DNA from: Kalmusia sp. IMI 367209
Taxonomy: Eukaryota > Ascomycota > Dothideomycetes > Pleosporales > Didymosphaeriaceae
NCBI GenBank assembly: GCA_027946365.1
Contig: JAPEUQ010000001.1
Span: forward strand, 1,364,001 to 1,428,000
Direction of reading: 5' to 3'
Length of the DNA: 64,000 nucleotides
In this document: piece by piece, positions 43,929 through 53,270 of the stretch
How positions within the stretch are numbered: the first letter of the stretch is position 1
Layout of the letters: each line of letters begins with the position of its first letter
The notes under the pieces: generated by a model
Seen by the model: only the letters and a program-made list of their open reading frames with translations
What the model was told of the DNA's origin: nothing
Database searches by the model: none
Program-made: the position numbers and the translations under genes

Positions 43929-45719
43929 ATGCCCGCAACACCAGCGGCCACCAAGCAGAAGAAGGCTGGAGCTCCCGCCTCGCCCGACGCGACCCGCGAG
44001 CCTGTGCAAACGACTCAGGAAGATAGCAATAAAGTTGTTAGACTTCATATCACGCCTTTCACTCCCGCGTTGCTGAAAGCCTACCTTGCGCCCTCTGCAC
44101 AAGCTGTCGCGAAGAACATATCATACCACACCGTTGAGACATTCCCCGAGAAAGGCTTCGGCTTCGTCGAACTACCCGCCATGGAGGCGCAGAAGCTTAA
44201 GAAGAAGCTAAACGGGAGCACGCTCAAGGGGTCGAAAGTCAGGATCGAGGAGGCGAAGCCGGAGAAGCGCAAGGCCGGCGATGATGCGCAGGGCGATGGA
44301 GAAGATGAGACTAAGAGGGCAGCTAAGCGTGTAAAGAAAGACAAGAAGGGCAAGAAGAAGGAGCAGGGTGTGCTTGAGGGTGTGGAGTTGCCGGATGAGA
44401 GGAAGGTCAAACGGGGATGGACCGAGGTCCCTGTGAAGGGGAAGAAGGAGCGGAAAGAAAAAAAGGACAAGGAGAAAGATAAAGATAGCAAAATGAAGCG
44501 GAAGGAGTCGAAGTATACCAAGGAGCCGGAGGTGTTATTCAAGGCGAAGTTGACACCTGTGGCTGCTACCGAAGTTGCGCGAAGAGAAAAGAAAGACAAG
44601 AAGAAGGATAAAAAGAAATCTAAGTCGAAGCAGGAGGTTGTAGTGCACGAGTTCGAGAAGAACACCAAGACACCAAGTTTTCTAAAGACTGCTAAGGTCT
44701 CAACGGAGAAGAAACCAGCGGTGGATTACATAGATGGCAAGGGCTGGGTGGATGAAGACGGTAACGTAGTAGAAACTGAGACAGGGAAGGCGAAGAACAA
44801 AAGGGTACTGGAGCTCGTCGATTCCGTTCCCGGCCAGCCTGTCAAGAAACACGCATCTGCCAGACCATCGCCCAAGTCTTCTCCTGCGCCTAAATCCGCG
44901 AAGAAAGGCAAGAAGTCTAAAAAGGCCACCCCTCCACCCTCGTCTTCCGAATCTGAATCAGACTCGGACGAGTCTTCAGTCGTCTCATCATCCTCGGAAG
45001 ACGATGCCTCCTCCTCGGACTCAGGAGACGCATCAGCATCCCCTTCTCCTACCTCCATAGCTAAAGCACGCACCCCCGAAATCGCTCTAACCCCATCCTC
45101 CCCAACGAACACCAAAAAAGAAATCCATCCCTTCGAGGCGCTTTTCAAGAAGCCAAGTTCCACTTCCACCCCAGCGAAAACACTCGCTCCCATCAACACC
45201 TCGTTCTCCTTCTTCGGCGATGGCGACGTCGACATGGATAATGCCCAAGGAAGCGAAGGGGACGCAGGCGTGCCTATAACGCCGTACACGCAGCGCGATC
45301 TCGAGTGGCGGGGTCTGCGCAGCGCGGCGCCCACGCCCGACACCGCGGCCATCGGGCGAAGATTTAGTTTTCCGTGGCGAAACGGGAGCCAGGAAGCCAA
45401 TGATGAGGACGAAGATGGCGATATCGAGGTCGATCAGCAGCTCACTTCCAACACTAAAGCCAATGCTTCGAGCGCGCACCTACCTGGCGTCGCTGAAGAG
45501 GATGAGAACGAGGATGAGGAGGACGTCATTACTGGCGTGGAACAGACTGGCGAGAATGCGGATGAGGAGGAAGAGAAGCCTGAAAGCGAGTTCAAGAAGT
45601 GGTTCTGGGAGAACCAAGGGAATTTAGGACGGGCGTGGAAAAAGCGGCGACGGGAGGCTATGAAGGCGAAAAGATCGACCGAGAATAAACGTGCTGTGGG
45701 CGGAAGGAGGGCTGTGTGA
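43929..45719 (+). CDS. RRM-like, Lys- and acidic-rich nucleolar-type protein
   Basis: Single exon, 596 residues. Residues about 36-110 form an RRM-like fold: VVRLHITPFTPALLKAYL as first strand and helix, and KGFGFVELPAMEAQKLKKKLNGSTLKGSKVRIEEAKP containing the RNP1-like GFGFVEL and the last strand. The rest is low complexity: long Lys/Glu/Asp runs with nuclear-localisation signals, a Ser/Asp block (SSSESESDSDESS), short conserved islands (YIDGKGWVDEDGNVVE; HPFEALFKKP; FSFFGDGDVDMD; RRFSFPWRNGS) and a C-terminal EFKKWFWENQGNLGRAWKKRRREAMK motif. This organisation resembles fungal nucleolar Nop8/SRP40-like proteins, suggesting a role in ribosome biogenesis; the exact orthologue is not certain. 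Confidence 0.8.
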   Translation: MPATPAATKQKKAGAPASPDATREPVQTTQEDSNKVVRLHITPFTPALLKAYLAPSAQAVAKNISYHTVETFPEKGFGFVELPAMEAQKLKKKLNGSTLKGSKVRIEEAKPEKRKAGDDAQGDGEDETKRAAKRVKKDKKGKKKEQGVLEGVELPDERKVKRGWTEVPVKGKKERKEKKDKEKDKDSKMKRKESKYTKEPEVLFKAKLTPVAATEVARREKKDKKKDKKKSKSKQEVVVHEFEKNTKTPSFLKTAKVSTEKKPAVDYIDGKGWVDEDGNVVETETGKAKNKRVLELVDSVPGQPVKKHASARPSPKSSPAPKSAKKGKKSKKATPPPSSSESESDSDESSVVSSSSEDDASSSDSGDASASPSPTSIAKARTPEIALTPSSPTNTKKEIHPFEALFKKPSSTSTPAKTLAPINTSFSFFGDGDVDMDNAQGSEGDAGVPITPYTQRDLEWRGLRSAAPTPDTAAIGRRFSFPWRNGSQEANDEDEDGDIEVDQQLTSNTKANASSAHLPGVAEEDENEDEEDVITGVEQTGENADEEEEKPESEFKKWFWENQGNLGRAWKKRRREAMKAKRSTENKRAVGGRRAV

Positions 45720-47107
45720 TGCGTGTGACCATAGTTCTGTTGCTTTAAGTGTGTTTGTCTATTTAGTTGTATGCATATCGCGATAGCATCTTCTTTGCAT
45801 AGCATAGCGAGCAACAACATCTTCATCTCATAGATATTCATATAACCTTGTTCAAATCGTCAGTCATATACTACCCAACCAAAGCACGCTCTTATATAAC
45901 TCCGACTCCTCTAACGCCTCGTTCCAAATGAAACATCCTCTATCAAGCATCCTTTCCCTTCCACCTCACATGCCTACACCCATCTTGCGCTGTCCCAGCA
46001 TCACCTTCCACCCCCTTCCCTCCTTCATCCCGATTTCCACGCTCCTGTTCCTCGGGTTTCGCAGTCCAGGAGCCAGAACACCCGCTCTCGCCCATCATAC
46101 CCTTTTCCGTGGCTTCGATGATCGCGGGCGATATCTGAGAAGTAGCCGCTAGACAGCATGAGTATACGAACTAGCAAGAGTCAAAAAGTGGAGGAGGAAG
46201 TACATGCTCCCTGTGCAGGCTGCATCGCTTTATCCCAAGTCCGCCTCAGTCGCAGCAATCGGTTCGAGACTCGCCATGACAAACAAACACACAAGCCAGG
46301 CGCACGTAACTCGGCAGACAAGACAGACAGTAGTCTAAAGACTCGAGCGTGCGTAAACACTTGGAATCGCAGTGAACACAGCAAAATCGATGAAGGAGGG
46401 GCAGATTTCTTGACAACAACGACCATTCGGGGGTTCGATTTGCCCACCGTAGTAATATGCCCACCTACCCCATCCTATCGTCATAAATCGCGCTCTGTGG
46501 CCCTGTGTAGCACCATTGCGCCTCCGACGTACGTGCGTACGTCCTTGCTTATCCGCAGGCATGACGTCGATCCAGAAGGCGGCAGCATTTCAGGGTCCAG
46601 TGCACGAGGGGCAGCTCTCCTGCGTTAGCTCTGCCCGCTTTGGGGTCCACTGATATCAACGAGTCTGTACTCGTGGGCGAATGGGCGTGCTTGACGTGTA
46701 GATAGATGTAAGGACTAGATACGTGTGTGCCTGTGGGATCTGAGGTAGGGTTTAGGGCGCGGGGAGCAAGAGAAGCAAAAGGGTTTGATCTGATAGCGAA
46801 CATGCATGCATGCGTTGCGACTGTCTAAGACGCGAATAAAAAACACATGCCGTACCCATATGAGAAAGATAGGAAATGCAATGTCGTCTATTCATTCAAG
46901 TCATAGAAATCGGGCAGCTATCTCAGCCGCCGCCTGGCTCCAATCGAGACCAAGTTCCAAAGAGTCGTAAGTCCTGAGCATCGTCAACTGGTCTCTCCGG
47001 ATGCGTCTGTGTGAGTGCACAGGCAGGCAATCAAGGGTACAACTACCCCATACCACAATGACACGCCTCGGCCGTACTATAACCCAACATACTCGCTCCA
47101 TAACCTC
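45720..47107. other. 1.4 kb intergenic region
   Basis: No gene is supported. A 156-codon open frame at 46158-46628 has the mixed composition of random sequence. Both flanking genes end here, so it mainly holds 3' regions. Confidence 0.4.
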
Positions 47108-47231
47108 TTATACTGTCTCTGTAGCCGCATCAGCCGTGGCATCCGTCCCCGCCGTCGCCTCGCTGCCCGGAGTACCAGAAGCCGCCGTGGGCGCACCCGT
47201 CCTCCCCCTCTGCCCATCTGCCGCATTTCCG

Positions 47232-48274
47232 TTATCCTTCAGCGCCTTCTCCAGATCCCCTGATCCTCTTCTTCAGCACCTCGTTCTCGCGCTTCGCCTC
47301 CTCAAGTTCCTGTCTATAGTGCGCAACTTCCTCGTATCTCGGCGTGCTAACCACGCTCGCGCTACGTGCCTGTTGTGCAGCCGAGGCATCACTCGTTGGG
47401 TTCTGTTGCGAGGAGACGGAGTACCGATGGTGCGGAATCGAAGCAGTCGCAGAGTTGAGTGGAATGCTGTAGGGCGCAGAGACGCTGGTGCGCGACACGC
47501 TTGAGGAACTACGGTGACGACGCGCAGAGGTCGGGTACGTCGCGCCACTCATATATTCTTGATCGATGTGCACACCGGAGGTGACGCTAGAAGTCGTAGA
47601 AGCCACCGACGCCGAGTGGGCGCGCAAGGCGGAGAGTTCGCGGGTGAGGCGGTTCACGACGGCTTCTTGTTCCTTCTCAAGTTCGAGGTGGAGTTCTGCT
47701 GCTGTGAGGGGACGTGGGTGGCGCATGGGCACGCCGGCTGCGTCGACGCTGGGGATGTTGCCTGCTAGGCTGGGCGATAGAGGAGGCGCCGCGTGTGCAT
47801 ATTGGGTAGTCGACGCAGGGATGGTGCCGCCGGGAGACGCAAGAGGGAGAGGTGGAGGACTCATGGGATCTGGTGGTGTATTGTGGTTAGCAGAGTTTCG
47901 AGGTAGAGAGGGGGATTATGTGCTAAGTCATTAGGTCCCTTGCAGCTGTGTATGCTTCATGTCTTTCTAGGCAGCACACAGTACGGAAACTAAAGACGTA
48001 AAGCAATACAGGTTGCGAGCCACCGTGATTCTTCCGGATGTGGTAGTGAATATACGCTTGGTCGAAATCCTAGGAAATGACCCCGCGCCGCACGGCCAGC
48101 GTCGTCTGCCCCTCAGAAGATAACAAGTGCATACATACATATCTGTGAAGCGCGTCTCGAAGCCGGCGTAGATGACTGCCTCGAAGCCTGCGCCGAAGCA
48201 CCAGAGCTCGCAGCTTGCGCACCCGTCGATATATGGTTCCTCGGCGAGGCGGGCACTGAGTTGATATCAGGCAT
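47232..48274 (-). CDS. Ser/Pro-rich coiled-coil protein with an apparent one-base frameshift near its end
   Basis: Two exons, 48274-48139 and 47869-47232, joined over a 269-base intron with a clean CTAAC branch site and CCAG acceptor. The start MPDINSVPASPRNHIS and the Ser/Arg/Pro-rich stretch lead into a helical segment (LELEKEQEAVVNRLTRELSALRAH), a Ser-rich linker, and a C-terminal coiled coil (EEVAHYRQELEEAKRENEVLKKRI). The reading then ends at 47234-47232 after GSGEGAEG. Removing one G from a GGGG run at about 47255 would continue the heptads as DLEKALKDNGN and extend the protein about 40 residues to a stop at 47108. I recognise a conserved type of fungal disordered/coiled-coil protein but no named function. 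About 256 residues as read. Confidence 0.7.
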
Positions 48275-49002
48275 CGTGGCTACCATCTGCTTCTGTTTTG
48301 TAGGGCTCAGCGTCGATTGTAAGAATTTGGTGGTGGGTTGAAAGGTCCAGCAAGCAGAACGAGGCGGTATGGCTGATTATCAGGTAGGTCCACTGGTTGA
48401 AACGCAGCTACGCCAGAGGTTTGAAGAGAGAAGGCGCGATGAGTCGTTCACACATGGCCCATTGTTGTGACGAGGGATTCTGCTCGCCCCGGATCGGGTC
48501 CCCGGGCCTAGCTTGTGGCCTCTGTCGGAAGTGCGACTTGTTTGGACGGTGCGCGTAGTGTTGTTGTCGCGGAGCAGGGCTGTTCCTTTCCGCGCGCTGC
48601 GGTCCACTCACGACACTCACGTCAGCCAGGGATCTCGTTAATCTGCGGCGTTCATTTCCACAACAATCATACAAATGCTAGGAGCACAAGCCGTTGCACA
48701 AATAATGAAGATTAGAAGTTTTTCTCAATTCGCGGAGCAAAGAATTGCCCCTTCGCAGTATCACGACTCTAATATCGGCTTCCACTCTACACCCCGCCAG
48801 ACCTACGACAACTGTCTGTCTTTCTCGTAGCGGCGTTCAGGGTCGATAGGATCCCTGAGCTATATGACCTCATACCACCCGTGGATTACTGCCTCAAAAT
48901 GTCCCAAGTCATACTTTTAACACATCCCGAGAATCTGCCCAAACTCCAAGCTGCAATGCTCTATTCGTGATGATGGGATGCGTCCTTAGCCGGCTAGCAC
49001 TC
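48275..49002. other. Intergenic region
   Basis: 728 bases between the start of the coiled-coil gene and the end of eIF3l, both on the minus strand. No gene is supported. Confidence 0.4.
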
Positions 49003-50532
49003 CTAATACGTCCTGGCTAGGTTGCGCAGATACCAGTCTACAAGCTTCCGGCCCACCTTGGCCTCGGAGACATGGATAAGGTCCTGTCCTACGTTAGCAC
49101 TGCAATGTCGGAAAATATCATGGCGAGATAACGTACCCCTTCCATAGCGTAGTCAAGATCGCTGCTATGGACAATATCCCCCTCAAGCAAGCCGCCCTCA
49201 CTCCACCTCAATTGCCGGTTCCTTTGCTTGTTAACGAGCAGCCAGCACCTCAGCTTCTCCGGATCAACCTCCAAGAAAGCAGCAAGCTTCTTTAGGTCCA
49301 TTGTGGAGTAAAGCTTGAGGTAGCTCTTCACGATGGGCGACATCATGGTGTTCTTGACCTCATCCATGAAGATGCGAAGGTAATGCTCCACGGGGTCGAT
49401 GTTGACTTCTGGGTTGTCGAAATCAGGCGGCGTGGGGTTGATGAACTTGGGGCAGGCGGATCTGAAGAGGTCCTCGAAGAGAGACAGGTTGTCAGGTCCG
49501 CCGCGCTGTAGCCTGTTAAACTGCTCTCCGTACTTCTCGCGGAGGGCTGTGTGGATAGTGTCATCCAGCCTGGTGGGGTGGAATGCCACACAAATCATGA
49601 TGAGAGCGTACATCTGATCGTTCTTCTTGGTGATTGAATCATACTGGGCGTTCTTCTGGAAGTTCTTCGTCCGTGAGACGTAGATGAGGATGTGGCTGAA
49701 CATGCGGATGGCGTCCGCATAGCGTCGCATCATCATGTAGGAGAAGCCGACGTAGTAGTAGGTCGTGAACTGGGCAGCCATAACGCGAGGGAACATAGAC
49801 TTCTTGTTAAGCTCAATGTCGTCCAACGTCTTAAGTGCCAGGCTGAAGTCACCAAGCAAGCAGTGTACACGCAGCAGTCCGACGACGGAAAAGTATCCGA
49901 GCATCTGGTACAGCGGCCTCGAGCCATACTCTCCAGCGTATTGCTTCGCGTCTTCGCCGCGCTTAACGGCGTTCAGCTGCTCGCTAATTTGTGACCGCTG
50001 GATGAGAGAGTATAGGACGTTGAGCACGCTGTAGCAGCCCCACGTGTTAGGGTTCTCGCGCAGAAGCTGTATCTCCTCCTCATTTTCGTGCTTAAATGCG
50101 ACCTTTTGGCGGTACCCGCAGAAGCTGTTGAACTGGTAGATGAACTCATCAATGACGTCCCAGGCCCATGAGGACTATTCCATGTGTCAGCTGCGTTCAT
50201 AAATCGCAATAATGACCTCTTACGTTCGGGACCTCCAGATCCACAGGGCCGTCTGAGTTCAGGATGAAGTGGAACAGGTTGCAGTAATTATCGTAGCTCG
50301 CAAACTTGGTCTCAAGGGTCGCCTGGAATTCAAGAGGTGTCGCTGCCGCTGCCAACTGTGCCTGGATGTCCTGATTGCTACCCATGGACGGTATCCTATC
50401 AAGATCCTCCATTCCATCGTACTGCGCCGTCTCGCGATATTCGTTCGCCAGGGCTTCCTCGTCCACCTCGGAGGCGTCGTCGGTCACGCGCGCAGCGTCA
50501 CCATTTTGGTACTGCGGGGGAAGACGACTCAT
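49003..50532 (-). CDS. Eukaryotic translation initiation factor 3 subunit L
   Basis: Three exons, 50532-50224, 50174-49137 and 49083-49003, with introns of 49 and 53 bases; 475 residues, the usual length. Nearly the whole sequence follows fungal eIF3l: DEEALANEYRE, LAAAATPLEFQATLETKFASYDNYCNLFH, SSWAWDVIDEFIYQFNSFC (across the first intron), NPNTWGCYSVLNVLYSLIQRSQI, YYYVGFSYMMMRRYADAIRMFSHIL, HPTRLDDTIHTALREKYGEQ, then a PCI domain ending LLVNKQRNRQLRW and, across the second intron, DLIHVSEAKVGRKLVDWYLRNLARTY. It is a cytosolic subunit of the eIF3 complex that loads mRNA on the 40S subunit. The ATG at 50532 is the first in frame; the frame opens further upstream but without an ATG. This is a core gene and a good synteny anchor. 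Confidence 0.96.
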
Positions 50533-50975
50533 CTTCGCTATTCGGCGGGCGGTCCGCGTGAGGTAGGATTCGGAAGGGCGGTGGTTGTCTACGGCGTTGT
50601 CGCGAATTTCGAAGCGGGACAAATCTGAAATCGGTTGTGGGTGGCGGTGCGCAACTGTGGCTTAGCGGGTCTTTTAGTGAGGGGCAGGCGCGTCTCCCCT
50701 ACTCCTACATCATGCTACAGTGTCTATCGTTTTACGAATGACCAGTCGTCACCATGTCAGGACCTATACTAGCATATAGCTGCGTCTCAGCAGTGCTAAA
50801 CGCATGGGATAGTGATGTCATTTGTACAAGGTCGTGTCATCACATCTTGAACAAATGAAGACACCGCGGACTGCCTCCGAATACTCATCTACGTTTTGGT
50901 AATCATGATTGACTCTTTATAAACCAAGACAATAGTCCCATTGTCTTCTAGATTCTCTCGTGTCCTACAATCGCC
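50533..50975. other. Divergent promoter between eIF3l and EthD genes
   Basis: 443 bases. A TATAAA word at 50918-50923, 53 bases before the ATG at 50976, is the likely core promoter of the EthD gene. A TATA box is not evident on the eIF3l side. Confidence 0.45.
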
Positions 50976-51410
50976 ATGACATACATTACCATGCTCTTCC
51001 TGACTCGCAAGCCGACCCTTACCCCCGAACAGTTTAAAGCCTACTACGAAACCAAACACATTCCCTACATCAAGTCACTTTCGGGTCACCTATCTCCACT
51101 TCGTCACCGACGGTGGTATCTCGCGCACGCGGGCTCTGAAGGATCCGCAGACCCAACCATTCCGAATTACCCTCCATTGGTGCTGAGAGGCACATCAGAA
51201 GAGTTCGACTACGACTGCATTGCCGAAATATCGTGGGAGGACGCGAATACATTCCAAGAATTCAGTAAGCTGCTAATGGATGAAGAGATTGCAGCGAAAT
51301 TAGCGGTGGATGAGGAACAATTCTTAGTAAGGGAGAAGTTGAGAGCTGTAGCTATTGGCGAAGTGATAGAGACTTTGAGAGATGAATTGAAGGGGCGAGA
51401 GCATGATTAG
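50976..51410 (+). CDS. EthD domain protein
   Basis: Single exon, 144 residues. The N-terminal MTYITMLFLTRKPTLTPEQFKAYYETKHIPYIKSL is the first strand and helix of the EthD ferredoxin-like dimeric alpha-beta barrel, with the typical His in the KHIPYI motif; the second half, DYDCIAEISWEDANTFQEFSKLLMDEE followed by DEEQFL, completes the fold. Fungal EthD proteins include dehydratases and decarboxylases of aromatic polyketide pathways as well as uncharacterised relatives. No clear cluster partner is near, so the substrate is unknown. TATA box 53 bases upstream of the start. Confidence 0.88.
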   Translation: MTYITMLFLTRKPTLTPEQFKAYYETKHIPYIKSLSGHLSPLRHRRWYLAHAGSEGSADPTIPNYPPLVLRGTSEEFDYDCIAEISWEDANTFQEFSKLLMDEEIAAKLAVDEEQFLVREKLRAVAIGEVIETLRDELKGREHD

Positions 51411-52271
51411 AGCGAACTTGACGCTGGCTTCACGTATGTCTCTAATGATGGCACAAAATGATGGCACAAGTAACGGTCCTACTTGATCCATCAGCAAGCC
51501 GTGAAGGGGCTGTATTTGAGAGCGCGTACCTCAATTGCATTAAGCATCCTCATCTATTTCAGGATTTTCTATCTGAAAATGTACTCCTCTGCTTTCGTTC
51601 TTGGCTCTTCTTGGACGTTTCGAGTTAAGAGCGTCGATTACCACCAGACTCTGTTCAGTAGGCTTAACACATCTTCTAGGCAAGCGCATCCCCTAATCTC
51701 GTCATCATACTATTGACCGGAATTTTCATCACCATGTCACTGTCTCACAAGCAATATTTATTATTTTCTAGCCTGAACGATCCTTTACTCGTTCTAGCGG
51801 TAAATACCATAGGGAAACAACACAGCTCGGATTCGCGCAATTGCATCTAGTTAGTCATCCACCTGGCTTCTTTGTTGGTATTTTATTCATCAGTAGCGTA
51901 AATCTGGATTGGTTGTCATTAGAGATAGTCGAAATGTTAGACGCGTCGTCCTGAATCGTATGAGATTCCCTATTCCGAAATGGGAACATCCTATCTAAGA
52001 CTCAGGCACCTCACTCAAAGCGGTGTTGTGTAGTCTATACTTCTATTTTTCGATATTATATATAATCTACAATCTATATGTGATCACAATCCTTCTCCTA
52101 GATCAGAACTCGATGACTGCCCTGCAAGAGAAAACTGTGCTATGAGACGGGTCTATTCAATGCAGCGCAGAAGACTTGAGCTTCATAGAAAGATTTCTTT
52201 TCTAGTAATCACTGTTGATTCAATGAACAATAACCTCCTGTATGAGCTCACTCTTAGAAAATTTAACCATA
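51411..52271. other. Intergenic region between convergent genes
   Basis: About 860 bases, AT-rich, with two near-identical ATGATGGCACAA words at 51445-51468 side by side. No gene is supported. Confidence 0.4.
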
Positions 52272-53270
52272 TCATAAGTTAATCTTTGGACGAGGCGGCC
52301 TGAGGATGCATTGTTGTGTCTCAATGGCCACCAGTTTTCCCGATTCGTCCCATAAACGAGCTTCGGAGAAGGTCCGTCCATTTCCACCAGCTATAGTCTT
52401 CCTCTCTTTCAAGTGCCAGTTGTTCATGTCGATTTGTGGAGAGAATATGCGCAAGGCAAAGTCTAGGGATGAACAGTCCCCGGCGTCGTCCAAGAACTTG
52501 TGGTCATGCATAAGCGGCAGGAAACTCAGTCCACCGTCCATGTTGAAGGCCAGAGCTCCCAGCTGCTCACCCAGACTAGTTAGCTTGCTCTTGGCCTGGA
52601 TCCATTCGGCTGAGTGCTTCTCCGTGATGAATAATTTGTCCTGGGTGGTGGATATATCTTTGGCAAGGCCCATCATGTTCTGACCCGAGATGCCCTCGGC
52701 GCATGGCTTCTGCTCGAAGTACTCTCCCATCAGCTCGAATAAAGGACGCATCTTCTCGATTGTCTCTGAACTGACTTTGCCCTCAGCGGTGAATTGTTTC
52801 TGGTAATCCTCGAATGTGGGCAGTTGGCCAGCAGGTTTGTACTGATGAGTTGGAGGTGGATCAAAGACCATGGCGACTGCAGGCTCAGGTGCCTGGAAAT
52901 CCGCAAACAGCTCCAAGCTGACCCGAACACTCCCGTCAGGCCATGTTTGGGAGACCACCACACGTCGAGTTGCGAAGGTCTTAGTGTCTCGAACATGGTG
53001 TACGCTACATTTAACAGCCCGATCGATGAGAGTAGGACCCAGGAAGTATCCTAGGATCGAGTAGATCTGAAAATCGGCCTTAACGGTTTTGCTGGCAGCA
53101 TGCACGGCTACGGCTCGGGCGCAGCCTCCATAGGCAATCGGTTTGATGTTTCCTAGCCGTTTAGGGAACGCAGTCGAGACGAATTCATTCTCAGCAACTT
53201 GTAGAACACCGACTTGTTCTGTTAATGATTGTGCGACTGTGGTGGGAGGAGCGTTTGATATTTGGCTCAT
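52272..53270 (-). CDS. TesB-type acyl-CoA thioesterase (double hotdog)
   Basis: Single exon, 332 residues. N-terminal hotdog domain with IKPIAYGGCARAVAVHAASKTV and YSILGYFLGPTLIDRAVKCSVHHVRDTKTFATRRVVVSQ (the conserved R-DG-ksF-tRRV pattern), and a C-terminal hotdog with SSLDFALRIFSP, the TIAGGNGRTFSEARLWDESGKLVAIETQQCILRP end supplying the expected Asp, Thr/Ser and Gln residues of the TesB/ACOT8 type active site. It would hydrolyse acyl-CoA, possibly in peroxisomes, but the C-terminus PKINL is not a clear PTS1 signal. Related genes occur in fungal fatty-acid-derived secondary-metabolite loci as well as in general lipid metabolism. It converges on the EthD gene. Confidence 0.9.
   Translation of the reverse strand: MSQISNAPPTTVAQSLTEQVGVLQVAENEFVSTAFPKRLGNIKPIAYGGCARAVAVHAASKTVKADFQIYSILGYFLGPTLIDRAVKCSVHHVRDTKTFATRRVVVSQTWPDGSVRVSLELFADFQAPEPAVAMVFDPPPTHQYKPAGQLPTFEDYQKQFTAEGKVSSETIEKMRPLFELMGEYFEQKPCAEGISGQNMMGLAKDISTTQDKLFITEKHSAEWIQAKSKLTSLGEQLGALAFNMDGGLSFLPLMHDHKFLDDAGDCSSLDFALRIFSPQIDMNNWHLKERKTIAGGNGRTFSEARLWDESGKLVAIETQQCILRPPRPKINL

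Noticed and set aside
44081..45400. Long minus-strand frames opposite the RRM-like protein
   Set aside because: They mirror Lys/Glu/Ser-rich low-complexity coding sequence and show only Phe/Ser-rich shadow composition.
46158..46628. A 156-codon plus-strand open frame in the 45.7-47.1 kb gap
   Set aside because: Random-like composition and no neighbours or signals that support it.
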